A stretch of DNA of 41,819 nucleotides, taken from assembly GCF_947495455.1 (NCBI RefSeq), contig NZ_CANLZC010000045.1:1-41819 (forward strand), given 5' to 3'. Below the pieces are notes generated by a model that saw nothing but the letters and a program-made list of their open reading frames with translations, ran no database searches and was not told where the DNA came from. This DNA comes from an uncultured Shewanella sp. Its GTDB lineage: Bacteria; Pseudomonadota; Gammaproteobacteria; Enterobacterales; Shewanellaceae. A program made the position numbers and the translations under genes. Of this stretch, positions 26,398 through 35,334 are shown in pieces. Positions within the stretch are counted from its first letter, which is position 1, and every line of letters begins with the position of its first letter.

Positions 26398-26775
26398 ATG
26401 GATACAGAAGAAAAAATATGTAGCTTAATGCTCACCGCAACAGCTCAACAAACACTTATCGCAGAGTTGATTACATTACAGAAAGAGGAAGTGAAGCAAC
26501 TTAAAAAGGAGCGAGAATCACTAATATCTGCTCATCGTGACGCACTAAAAGGGCTGCGCTGGAACAGAGTTGCCCTGATGTTTTTTGTTTGCTTTTGTAC
26601 GTTGAGTTTTCCCCTCCTTGGATTAGCGTATTTTGTCGTAAATCACAGCACTGAAAATGTCAGTCAGCACGAATATGGCATAAGTGAATATAGAAAAAAT
26701 AATGAAGAAATTAAAGAGATCTTAAGCCCAACGGTATTAGAGAAACCTGTTAAATACGCTCCTTGTCGCCCATAG
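26398..26775 (+). CDS. unknown single-pass membrane protein between traD and traI
   Basis: From the ATG at 26398, after AAAAAGG, the protein has 125 residues: an N-terminal helical and charged region (about 1-55), one transmembrane helix (about 60-82) and a short polar tail with a final cysteine. In F the small gene trbH lies at this place; I see no sequence reason to name it so. An upstream in-frame ATG at 26266 lies inside traD and lacks a ribosome site. Confidence 0.6.
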   Translation: MDTEEKICSLMLTATAQQTLIAELITLQKEEVKQLKKERESLISAHRDALKGLRWNRVALMFFVCFCTLSFPLLGLAYFVVNHSTENVSQHEYGISEYRKNNEEIKEILSPTVLEKPVKYAPCRP

Positions 26776-26814
26776 AGATACCCACGATTTTTCATTTCAT
26801 TATAGGAAATTATT

Positions 26815-29800
26815 ATGCTTTCAATCAGTCCAATAGCTTCAAGTGCCAGCGGTGCGGCCAGTTACTATCTTACCGAAGAAAAGAACCTTGATTTACCCGA
26901 TACTTCACTCGAAAAAGAAGAGTCAAATAAGGAAAACGAAGGCCAGTATTATCTCAAGGAACAAAGTCAAGAACCTAATACTCAATGGTTCGGAAAACTC
27001 GCTAAACAAGAGGGGATGCTAGGTAAGCCGGTTGATGAGCAAAAGCTCACACAGGTATTAGCCGGTGAGCTAAATGGTAACATCATTTCTGGAAAAAGAT
27101 CCAATCACCGGAATGGGTTTGATTTTACGTTTTCCGCACCTAAATCGGCCAGTTTACTTGCGTTGGTCGGTGGGGATAAGCGTTTAGTTAGTGCTCACGA
27201 TGATGCGGTTAAGTTTGCTCTGTCCCATATCGAACAAGATGCTGCCCAAGCAAAACAAACCGATCCTAATACGGGAAAGCTATCTTTTGAAAACACCGGT
27301 AACTTGCTCTTTGCTATGGTGCGTCATAAAACCAGTCGAGAAGAAGATCCCCAATTACATACCCACTCTCTTACATCCAACATGACACGAGATAGTAATG
27401 ACAGATTACGCGCCTTAGCAAGTAGCTTAAAACAACAAGGAGGAGTCATTAATGGCACAGGGGAACGCGTTTATAACCACCAAAAATACTATACCTCATT
27501 ATATCAAAGTGCTTATGCCAGGGCGGTTGAGGAAATGGGGTATCAGACTCGTTCAATTGGCAATAATTTATTTGAAATTGAAGGCGTACCTCAAAATCTA
27601 CTTGATGAATTTTCAACTCGTAGCCAACAAATTAAAGAGCAAACAAATGCAATGGGATTAGATTCTCAAGCCGCAAAAGATGTCGCGGCCAAAGATACCC
27701 GCAAAACAAAAGAGTACACGGCGGAAGCGACTTTATTTGAGCAATGGCAAAAGAAGGTCTCTGACAATGGTTTCAACTTAACTGAATTTATCAAAAACAG
27801 TATGGAAAAAGGGGGGAAACCGTTAGGTACTGCCCTTAAACCCGAGGCCATTAATGCGGTTAAACGAGCGGTAGCACATGCCAGTAATACTCAAAATAGT
27901 CTCAACTATGCAAAATTAGTCGAATCGGCCACGCTAGAGTTTACCCAAGGTCAAAAGCTGGATGCATTAGATATCAAATTAGCCTTGGATAAGCAGATTG
28001 AGCAAGGTGTCCTCATTCCCTTAGATAAAGAAGGAGCAACCTTTACAACGCAAGCTCAAATAAAAGCAGAAACTAACTTGCTTGATAGTATCAAAGGCAG
28101 AGCGACGAATATGCGTAATATTGTCGATAAACAGTCATTACAAGGTAAAGGTTTAAACCAGGATAACCAAAAAAAAATCACTGAACTCTTTGCTAGCACT
28201 AAACAAATAAACCTCGTCAATGTGTTTGGTAGCAGTGAGCAATTAGCCACAGCACTATTGAATGTAGGGGAAGACAGTAAAAAACGTATCCAGATTATTA
28301 CCCCCGATGCAAAAAGCCAACAACAAAGCAAAGACAAAGTCTTTCGTGATGGCTCAACGGTAATGAAATGGATTAAGAACTATTTTAAACCAGAGCATAC
28401 TCATACACTGAGTCATTTTCTCAAAGAAGGTGAGCAAGGCAGTATCAGCAACCGCGACATAATCGTAGTTGAAGAAGCGAATAAATTAGGTATGAATGAG
28501 TTAAATGGCCTTATTAATAAAGCTCAGCAAGGCAATAGTAAGGTAATACTGCTTAATCATGCTAATGCTAAACAAGGCATGAAAGCCGGTAATGCGATTG
28601 AAGTGTTAAAAAAAGGTAATGTGAATATAAGTAATTGGGTTGCAACCAAGCAATCAAACACTTCCATGCAAATTCATGAACATGCAGACGGTGAACGTAT
28701 AACTGCCATTGCCAGAGCTTATACTAATAACAAAAATAAAGAGTCGGTTCAGGTTATCGCCTCAACCCATAAAGATGTGAAACAACTAAACAATGCTATT
28801 CGAAATCAACTGAAAACCACCGGAGAACTATCACGTTTAGGTGTTAACATTTCCACTCTTAATCCGGTATTTATGTCAAATGAACAACGTGAAGTTGTCG
28901 GTCAATACACTAAAGGTATGGTACTAACAAAATGGACGAAACATAAAGGGCGTAACCAAAAACATACTTTTACGATTAACCAGGTCAATCGTCAAGATAA
29001 TACCCTCTCCGTAACCGATGAAGAGGGTAAAAAATCGATATTATCACCAAACTCCCGTCCATTTAAAGCGGCAAATTTTGCCATATCAAAACCAGGTACA
29101 TTGCATATAGCAAAGGGTGATAGCTTACGTATGGCGACTAATCATCATGAGAGTGGTTTGCAAAAACAATTTTTTACCGTAACAGCATTAAGCAGGGAAA
29201 ATACAACACTTCAAGATGAAACAGGGAAATACCATACCGTTAAAACACAAAAACTTAATCACTCTCCACTTGATCATGCTTATGCGACTACACCTAGAAA
29301 TGCCAATCCGAAAGCAACGCATCATATGATGAATATCAAAGCTTACAGTGCATCAAAAGAGTGGCTACATGACACGCTTAATCAAGGAGCAAAAAAGATA
29401 GATGTGTTTACTGACAAAGCGCAGCAGTTTGACGAAAAACTTGAAAAAAGCGACATTAAACCGTCCAGTATTAATCGAGTAATGCAAGCAACTGGAACAC
29501 CTGAAAAATTCGTAAACAGTCAAACCTATCAGCTCCTTATCAAAGATGTTAATGCGGCGCTGAATACTATTAGCGCACAACATAGTGATAAAGGGTTGAT
29601 CCATGACGCAGTTAATTTTGCCATTAATCATATTAGTGAAAAAGAAGCCGGTTTCTCTCAAAAAGAGCTAGTGACCAATGCTATTCAATATGCATTTGAA
29701 GAAAGAAATAGCAGCATAACCAAAGAGGAAATAGAAACCAAACTGAAGGAAATGTCACTCAATAACCCAAAGAATCATTCTGATACACAACTACTCTCCG

Positions 29801-32781
29801 CGGAGTACCAGGATGGTACGCGTTGGACGACGCAAGCAGCTATAGACACAGAAACGAGAATATTGGATAGATTTACAGCGGGTAAAGAGCAACTAAAACC
29901 ACTTATAAGCATTGAACAAGCAAATCATTCACTTAATCAAAATGCTCGACTAACAGAAGGACAAAAAGAAGCAATTCAACTTATTACAACAACTTCAGAT
30001 CGTTTCGTTGCCATTCAAGGACTAGCTGGTACTGGTAAGTCAACCATGCTTGAAACAGGCATTGAACTGGTTAAACAAAGCGAAATACTGTTGAAAGGTT
30101 CCCCACAAAACAAACAAACTCAATTTATCGGATTGGCCCCCACTCATGCCGCAGTCAATGAACTTAAAGACAAAAATGTACACAGCCAAACCGTGCAATC
30201 ATTATTAACTCATTTCATCAGCCAAGGCACAAAGTCAGATCAATATAACAATACCGTATTTTTGCTTGATGAAAACTCCATGACCGGTAACGCTCAAATG
30301 GATAAATTTACCCACTTAATTGAAACGACTGGTGCCCGCGCTGTATTTTTAGGTGATACTCATCAGCTCACCTCACAAGAAGCAGGTAAACCGTTTGAGC
30401 TGGCCATGAGTAAAGGTGTAATAGATAGTGTTGTAATGAAAGACATTAAACGACAACAAAATGACACGCTCTTAGGGGCAGTACATAATATTGTTGATCG
30501 TCAGGGTGCAAGCGCCGTTGATAAAATCCAACAACAATTACCTTTTACAAAATACACCCCAGAGACACAACACAAAGATGAGCAAACACCAAAACAAGAG
30601 AAGCATCTAAACCATAACAAAACACAAAACATCATCTCAACTTATCAACCTATTACCGATAACAGTAAAAAAAATCAAGAGCTTGCTACTGAAGCGCTGC
30701 CAACCACAGTGGCATTGGAATATCTATCCCGAACACCAAAAGCACGAGAAAACACCCTGATTATTGCTTACACCAATAAAGAGCGTGATGATATCACCCA
30801 CGAAATACGACAAGGCTTACAATCACAAAAAACACTCAGTAAAGATGAAGTCACCGTCCCTCGACTTCGTAGTGTTCATGCGAGTAAACAAGAGTTAGCG
30901 ACAATGATGCCCTATCAACAAGGACTTATCCTGACAACAAATAAAGATAGTTATTTTGAGATAATGAATGTAGATAGACGTCATAACATGCTGACGCTTT
31001 CCGATATGCAAACAGGGGAAGAAAAACACTTCTTTCCCAAAAACCACGGTCATAAATTCACGAATCTATGGGTGAAAACCAACGAACCGCTCGCTCAAGG
31101 GGACAATATCATGCTGAGAAAAAGCGATATATCTCGAGAAATGGAAGGTAACAAAGTTTATCGTGTGAGCGCTATTGATGATAAGAAGATGACCCTAACC
31201 GCCAGTGATAACCATACTCTGACGCTCTCCACCCAAAAAATGAAGGACGCTCATTGGGATTATGCTTACACTCGTACCGCTGATATGGCACAAGGTGCAA
31301 CTTATGATAACGTTATTACATCTATAAGAAGCACAGCTAAACTCACTAATATACGTCGTGCTTACATTGATATCACTCGCGCCAGCAAACACGTTAAAAT
31401 CATTACCGATAACCCTAAAAAAATGATGCTCGCTTGGATGAATAACGATGTTAACAAAGTATCAGCGATAGAAACGAAGAATAAAGATTACCCAAACCAC
31501 GCGCCCATGTTTAACAATAAGCCATTGCCACAGGACAACCCTAAATACCAGGACATTAACGGTGATCTCGATCTTAAATTACTTGCCTCTGATTTAAATA
31601 CTCGCCTTCCTGCTTATAGTGAATCCCTTGCGACCCATTTACTCGGTGAACCCGACCTAGATAAATCAAATAAAGACACACTTGCTTTTAATGATGGTAA
31701 TTTAAAATTGACCACAACTGGACAATATAGAGGTTATTTTAAAGACTGGAAGAGCGGTGATAAAGGCAGTTTAATAAACCTTATTATGGTAACAGAAAAA
31801 TGTAATTTTAAAGCTGCACTGCTAAAAGCAGATAAAATGTTAGCTTCACCAGAACAATATAACCTTAAAGAAAATCCTGAACATGATAAGTTAAAAAATA
31901 CACTTCCGATAAAACAAGCTAAATTTGAATCAAAAGCAAAACAGTATTTTGATGAAGCAAAACCCATCACTAATACATTAGCTCAGGATTATTTAAAAAA
32001 ACAAGGAATAGATATTAACACACACGACAACCTACGGTATCACCCATCTATTTATTCATCCGAAACAAGAAAAACTTACCCAGCTTTGATTGCCAACGTC
32101 ACCGATAATAAAGATGAAACGAAAGCAATAGAGATAACATATTTAGATCAAAGTAGTGGTGACAAAACAAACTTAAACAAAAAAATACTTGGCTCTAAGT
32201 CTGGAAACGGCTCTAAATCAGGTAACAACATTGTAATAAACAAAGGTAATAATACTTCTTATAGTATCATTACTATAGGGGTAGAGACTGCACTTAAGAT
32301 AAATAGTAACAATAAACATAACGCCGATATTTTCGCATTAAATAGTAATAACGATATAAAAAACATAAGAGATAATGAATTACGAGAAAATATTATTCTA
32401 GTTTTAGATAAACCCTACCCACAACAATCAATAAGCTCTGTCATAAACAAGCTTGAAGAAAAAAACAAGAATGCATTATTTATTGAAACAAGCAATATTG
32501 ACTCCTCTCTAGATAAAGATAAAATAACACAGCAGTTAGTAAATGAAGCCGTATACGGTTTCAAAAACAAAGATAGTTCCACACCGAAGTCCATTCAACA
32601 TTTAAGTAGTGATATTATGAAATCAAAAGATATTAATGTAGGGGAGTTAGATAATATAGTAAAAATAAAAAACAAATATCATGAAATCCACCAAACTATT
32701 TCAATAGACAGTAAAAAACTTCAAAATAGTCACTCCGACATTGAACTGCACAACCTTAATATCGGAGAGAAACAAATATAA
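26815..32781 (+). CDS. traI: TraI relaxase-helicase with C-terminal primase/Toprim-like extension
   Basis: A 1988-residue MOB-F relaxase; F TraI is 1756. The relaxase domain has the Tyr pair 17/18 and a second pair 45/46 plus the three-histidine metal site His171, His182, His184. A first RecD-like domain (about 440-620) has no GKT motif and looks vestigial. The second has Walker A GLAGTGKS at 1069-1076 and Walker B FLLDENSM. From about 1600 on there is a DUF7146/Toprim-like module: GYFKDWKSGDKGSLINLI near 1640, then LAQDYLKKQGIDI and LRYHP near 1725-1740, then IGVETAL at 1821-1827. The usual EGxETAL glutamate is Ile here and DxD reads DKP at 1865, so catalysis is doubtful. Confidence 0.93.
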   Translation: MLSISPIASSASGAASYYLTEEKNLDLPDTSLEKEESNKENEGQYYLKEQSQEPNTQWFGKLAKQEGMLGKPVDEQKLTQVLAGELNGNIISGKRSNHRNGFDFTFSAPKSASLLALVGGDKRLVSAHDDAVKFALSHIEQDAAQAKQTDPNTGKLSFENTGNLLFAMVRHKTSREEDPQLHTHSLTSNMTRDSNDRLRALASSLKQQGGVINGTGERVYNHQKYYTSLYQSAYARAVEEMGYQTRSIGNNLFEIEGVPQNLLDEFSTRSQQIKEQTNAMGLDSQAAKDVAAKDTRKTKEYTAEATLFEQWQKKVSDNGFNLTEFIKNSMEKGGKPLGTALKPEAINAVKRAVAHASNTQNSLNYAKLVESATLEFTQGQKLDALDIKLALDKQIEQGVLIPLDKEGATFTTQAQIKAETNLLDSIKGRATNMRNIVDKQSLQGKGLNQDNQKKITELFASTKQINLVNVFGSSEQLATALLNVGEDSKKRIQIITPDAKSQQQSKDKVFRDGSTVMKWIKNYFKPEHTHTLSHFLKEGEQGSISNRDIIVVEEANKLGMNELNGLINKAQQGNSKVILLNHANAKQGMKAGNAIEVLKKGNVNISNWVATKQSNTSMQIHEHADGERITAIARAYTNNKNKESVQVIASTHKDVKQLNNAIRNQLKTTGELSRLGVNISTLNPVFMSNEQREVVGQYTKGMVLTKWTKHKGRNQKHTFTINQVNRQDNTLSVTDEEGKKSILSPNSRPFKAANFAISKPGTLHIAKGDSLRMATNHHESGLQKQFFTVTALSRENTTLQDETGKYHTVKTQKLNHSPLDHAYATTPRNANPKATHHMMNIKAYSASKEWLHDTLNQGAKKIDVFTDKAQQFDEKLEKSDIKPSSINRVMQATGTPEKFVNSQTYQLLIKDVNAALNTISAQHSDKGLIHDAVNFAINHISEKEAGFSQKELVTNAIQYAFEERNSSITKEEIETKLKEMSLNNPKNHSDTQLLSAEYQDGTRWTTQAAIDTETRILDRFTAGKEQLKPLISIEQANHSLNQNARLTEGQKEAIQLITTTSDRFVAIQGLAGTGKSTMLETGIELVKQSEILLKGSPQNKQTQFIGLAPTHAAVNELKDKNVHSQTVQSLLTHFISQGTKSDQYNNTVFLLDENSMTGNAQMDKFTHLIETTGARAVFLGDTHQLTSQEAGKPFELAMSKGVIDSVVMKDIKRQQNDTLLGAVHNIVDRQGASAVDKIQQQLPFTKYTPETQHKDEQTPKQEKHLNHNKTQNIISTYQPITDNSKKNQELATEALPTTVALEYLSRTPKARENTLIIAYTNKERDDITHEIRQGLQSQKTLSKDEVTVPRLRSVHASKQELATMMPYQQGLILTTNKDSYFEIMNVDRRHNMLTLSDMQTGEEKHFFPKNHGHKFTNLWVKTNEPLAQGDNIMLRKSDISREMEGNKVYRVSAIDDKKMTLTASDNHTLTLSTQKMKDAHWDYAYTRTADMAQGATYDNVITSIRSTAKLTNIRRAYIDITRASKHVKIITDNPKKMMLAWMNNDVNKVSAIETKNKDYPNHAPMFNNKPLPQDNPKYQDINGDLDLKLLASDLNTRLPAYSESLATHLLGEPDLDKSNKDTLAFNDGNLKLTTTGQYRGYFKDWKSGDKGSLINLIMVTEKCNFKAALLKADKMLASPEQYNLKENPEHDKLKNTLPIKQAKFESKAKQYFDEAKPITNTLAQDYLKKQGIDINTHDNLRYHPSIYSSETRKTYPALIANVTDNKDETKAIEITYLDQSSGDKTNLNKKILGSKSGNGSKSGNNIVINKGNNTSYSIITIGVETALKINSNNKHNADIFALNSNNDIKNIRDNELRENIILVLDKPYPQQSISSVINKLEEKNKNALFIETSNIDSSLDKDKITQQLVNEAVYGFKNKDSSTPKSIQHLSSDIMKSKDINVGELDNIVKIKNKYHEIHQTISIDSKKLQNSHSDIELHNLNIGEKQI

Positions 32782-32788
32782 TAAAAAT

Positions 32789-32812
32789 GGAGGTGCATTT
32801 AAACCTCCTTTC
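32789..32812. terminator. hairpin between convergent traI and traM-like genes
   Basis: GGAGGT (32789-32794) pairs with ACCTCC (32803-32808), followed by TTTCCC on the plus strand. It lies just after the traI stop and overlaps the end of the convergent gene. A weak bidirectional terminator is plausible. Confidence 0.35.
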
Positions 32813-33164
32813 CCCCACCACTTAATATAAGCTCGATTTTTTCATTTGATTTATCCATAGCAATTTTATGCTTTTCTTTTGCTTTCTCAAAATTATCTTT
32901 ATTATCATCTTCATTGAAAACTTGATAATGAACAAGGCTAGAAACATATTGAGCTTTTACCGAATAGGATAAAATAGTTTCCAGTAACTCTCGCGTAGAT
33001 ATACCCTCATCATCATCTGAGTGTTCAATTATGCGTAGAGCAAATAATATTAAATCACGTGCTGCTGCTGCATCCTTACCCAACCCTTTTTCATCTCTAT
33101 ATGCTTTTATTTTTTTATACAAGCCGTCATCACATGGGACTTGAACAACCTTATTTCTAGTCAT
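32799..33164 (-). CDS. traM: TraM-like oriT-binding protein
   Basis: A 121-residue protein (F TraM 127). The N-terminus fits a ribbon-helix-helix: strand NKVVQVPC, helix DGLYKKIKAYRDEKG, then GKDAAAARDLILFALRIIE. The C-terminal half is helical, and ISTRELLETILSYSVKAQ resembles the FNQTEFNKLLLECVVKTQ segment of the F TraM tetramer domain. It reads away from the repeat-rich oriT candidate, the same geometry as oriT-traM in F. TraM binds repeats at oriT, connects to TraD and represses itself; the GTATTAA array just upstream would be its sites. The name is an inference, but motif, length and context agree. Confidence 0.7.
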   Translation of the reverse strand: MTRNKVVQVPCDDGLYKKIKAYRDEKGLGKDAAAARDLILFALRIIEHSDDDEGISTRELLETILSYSVKAQYVSSLVHYQVFNEDDNKDNFEKAKEKHKIAMDKSNEKIELILSGGGKEV

Positions 33165-33179
33165 AACTATCTCCTTTTA

Positions 33180-33418
33180 GTGTATTAAAAGTGTATTAAC
33201 TTGCTTTTTAAGCGTATTAAAAGTGTATTAACTTGCTTTTTAAGTGTATTAAAATATTAATACACTACCCTTTATAGCGCAAGGTTTAAATCCTTTTATT
33301 TTATGACGTTAATAACGAATTAATACTTTAATTATTAAAAGTGTATTAATTTTGTTGTAGCCCAGTATTAATGGGCTTTTAATACGATTGTATTAAAAAA
33401 TTAATACACTTTTAATAC
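33180..33418. repeat. GTATTAA array with 32-bp direct repeats, candidate TraM sites
   Basis: Thirteen copies of GTATTAA or its complement lie between 33182 and 33418. Two copies of a 32-bp unit (33180-33211 and 33212-33243) differ at one base; a third copy starts at 33244 but turns into a palindrome with 9-bp arms (GTGTATTAA and TTAATACAC, 4-bp spacer). A small hairpin AGCCCA/TGGGCT with loop GTATTAA is at 33359-33377. The array sits directly upstream of the TraM-like gene and includes its promoter region. Confidence 0.8.
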
Positions 33419-33480
33419 ATTTTCTATGAAATTTCAAACGAATTTCAAAAAAATTATTCTAGCTTTTCACTGTAAACAAT

Positions 33481-33560
33481 TTATTGTTAATCAATGACTT
33501 ATAGTGATTATAAGTTAATATTATTGACATATCAATATAACGTGGGGTGTGGGACTTATT
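33481..33560 (+). other. candidate oriT with F-type nic site
   Basis: CGTGGGGTGTGG at 33541-33552 equals, as I recall it, the core of the F nic region recognised by F TraI. Immediately 5' is a hairpin TATTGA-CATA-TCAATA (33522-33537), and further 5' another, ACTTATA-GTGAT-TATAAGT (33497-33515). AATCAATGACTTA (33489-33501) fits the IHF consensus WATCAANNNNTTR. TraM-like sites lie to the left. Exact nicking position is not shown; by analogy it falls within GGGGTGTGG on the plus strand, making DNA to the right the leading region. No gene is supported in 33165-33829. Confidence 0.75.
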
Positions 33561-33829
33561 TAAGCTCAATCTACTCGTCGTTACTTTTATGGTATTTGTT
33601 TCATTTCCAGGTGGGTATTCTTTTTCTTATTTACCAGGCCTCGCCGTCTGAGATGTACTATTTTGTATCTGGGATATATATTTTTACATATTAGACAAAT
33701 AAAGGTTATTTATGAGAGGTTTATTATAGATAATAACAGTTCGATGCATTATAATTAATAGGTTATTTAATTATATGGAGGACGTTAGATATATCTATCT
33801 CCAGTTGTCTCAATATTTAAGGAAAGAAT

Positions 33830-34564
33830 ATGCGCAACTACCATCGTAATTTATTCGTTATTATATTTTTCTCTGTTTTCATTTCTGGATGCTCTGCTTT
33901 AACAACGGCAATTAAGAAAAGTGATTTAGATGTTAAAACTGAAATGTCAGACACAATATGGTTAGACCCCGTTAAACCATCAGATAGAACTATATTCGTT
34001 CAAACCAAAAACACAACCAGTGAAGATATAAACATAAATCAAGCTTTAAAAACAAGGTTATTATCCAAAGGCTACAAAGTTATTGACGATCCAGAAATAG
34101 CACATTATTGGATTCAGGTTAATATATTAAAAATAGATAAAATGGATTTGAGAGAATCGAGAGGTTTTCTTGCTCAAGGTTATGGTTCAGGTTTAATGGG
34201 GGCGGCAGCATTAGGAGGTATTGCAGCTTATAATACTCATTCAACTGGCACAGCATTAGGAGCCGGACTTGTTGGTTCATTAGTTGGTATGGCCGCTGAT
34301 GCAATGGTTGAGGATATTAATTATGCTTTAATTACTGATATTCAGATTGTAGAAAAATCAAATATCCAGCAAAAAACAATAAATTCATCAAATATAAAAC
34401 AGGGTAATTCAGGTTATATTACAACAAAAAGTGAAGAGGTTAGTAATTTAAAGAGATTCCAAACAAGAATCGTCAGTAATGCTAACCAAGTTAATTTAGA
34501 ACTACAGGAAGCAAAACCTAAATTAATAGAGGGCTTAACAGCTTCCATATCAGGTATATTTTAA
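33830..34564 (+). CDS. traT: TraT surface exclusion lipoprotein
   Basis: A 244-residue lipoprotein, the same length as F TraT. Lipobox FISGC gives Cys21. Family blocks are clear: STAIKK-like TTAIKKSDLDVKTEMSDTIWL, then YWIQVNILKIDKMDLRES, a Gly/Ala-rich hydrophobic region (about 118-165), then GMAADAMVEDINYALITD and TRIVSNANQVNLELQEAKP. TraT in the outer membrane blocks mating with similar donors and can give serum resistance. In F it lies between traG and traD; here it is the first gene to the right of oriT. AAGGAAAG precedes the ATG. Confidence 0.92.
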   Translation: MRNYHRNLFVIIFFSVFISGCSALTTAIKKSDLDVKTEMSDTIWLDPVKPSDRTIFVQTKNTTSEDININQALKTRLLSKGYKVIDDPEIAHYWIQVNILKIDKMDLRESRGFLAQGYGSGLMGAAALGGIAAYNTHSTGTALGAGLVGSLVGMAADAMVEDINYALITDIQIVEKSNIQQKTINSSNIKQGNSGYITTKSEEVSNLKRFQTRIVSNANQVNLELQEAKPKLIEGLTASISGIF

Positions 34565-34593
34565 ATAAAAAATAAAACAAAAAGGAGTGACAG

Positions 34594-35022
34594 ATGAAAA
34601 GGTTTATTCTTGCTTTAACTTTAATATTACAATTTAATTATACATACGCGTCAAATGAAAATACTCATAAATACAAATCTTGCGAGAATAATTTTACACA
34701 TAAGAAAACCTCTACTGGAGAAATATTCAGAACAAGTGATGTGGTTTATCATACTAATAAATTAGAAGCATTTAAAAAAGTATCAAAGTATATTGCAATG
34801 GATGGCTGGAATATTAATAATTCTGATATCAATATAGGAATGATAAATGCTAGCCAAGATGTACCTTTTTCTAATGGAAAAGTCGCACCGCTTAATATTT
34901 TCATAAACAATATAGAAGATGCCATTGAAATCTCAATTTCATATTCAACATCATCAGGTGTTTATTCACCAAAAGATGCCGTCATGAATAACTTTTGCAA
35001 AATTATAACTTCAGCTACATAA
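34594..35022 (+). CDS. unknown periplasmic protein next to traT
   Basis: A 142-residue protein with a signal peptide ending near TYA (residue 19). The mature part holds Cys residues near 30 and 134 that might form a disulfide, and alternating strands and helices (AFKKVSKYIAMDGWNI, then APLNIFINN, then IEISISYS). I do not recognise the family. It follows traT by 29 bp with AAAGGAG before the start, so the two are probably cotranscribed and may both act in the envelope, perhaps in exclusion. Confidence 0.6.
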   Translation: MKRFILALTLILQFNYTYASNENTHKYKSCENNFTHKKTSTGEIFRTSDVVYHTNKLEAFKKVSKYIAMDGWNINNSDINIGMINASQDVPFSNGKVAPLNIFINNIEDAIEISISYSTSSGVYSPKDAVMNNFCKIITSAT

Positions 35023-35041
35023 CTGAATATTCAATACCTAA

Positions 35042-35298
35042 AAGCTATTAGCCCAAATAGCTTGGATAAATAACATAACCACAAATTATGTTACCAAGTT
35101 AATTGGGCATATCTATATCTCAAACCACACAATACTTTTACAAGTGAAGCAAAGTCAAAATAGGTATCCCCTATTTGACTCTCGATCTTAAGGTAGCTAT
35201 TATAAATTATACCAATTTAAAATAGCTACCTTTAAATTAACTACTTTAATTGGCTATATGTTTAGAAAGGTTGTCGGCCTAAGTGCAATTAGGCCGAC
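35042..35298. repeat. cluster of stacked inverted repeats
   Basis: This 312-bp gap holds no gene but at least five inverted repeats: AAGCTATT/AATAGCTT (35042-35063); TAACATAA/TTATGTTA (35071-35093), nested in GCCCAA...CTTGG (35051-35065) with CCAAG...TTGGGC (35094-35108); AGTCAAA(A)TAGG/CCTATTTGACT (35153-35180); AAGGTAGCTATT/AATAGCTACCTT (35190-35232); and GTCGGCCTAA/TTAGGCCGAC (35273-35298). They lie in the presumed leading region. None has a clear T-tract. Single-strand structures or a protein-binding array are possible. Confidence 0.7.
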
Positions 35299-35334
35299 GG
35301 CAACAAAATGATGACATTTCAAAAGGAAATCATA

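Noticed and set aside
33180..33418. Second replication origin with iterons
   Set aside because: No second initiator gene nearby; the TraM-like gene and F-type nic site explain the array better, though not proven.
33494..33694. 66-residue plus-strand open frame
   Set aside because: It lies across the candidate nic site and hairpins, has no ribosome site, and its product is a biased Tyr/Leu-rich string.
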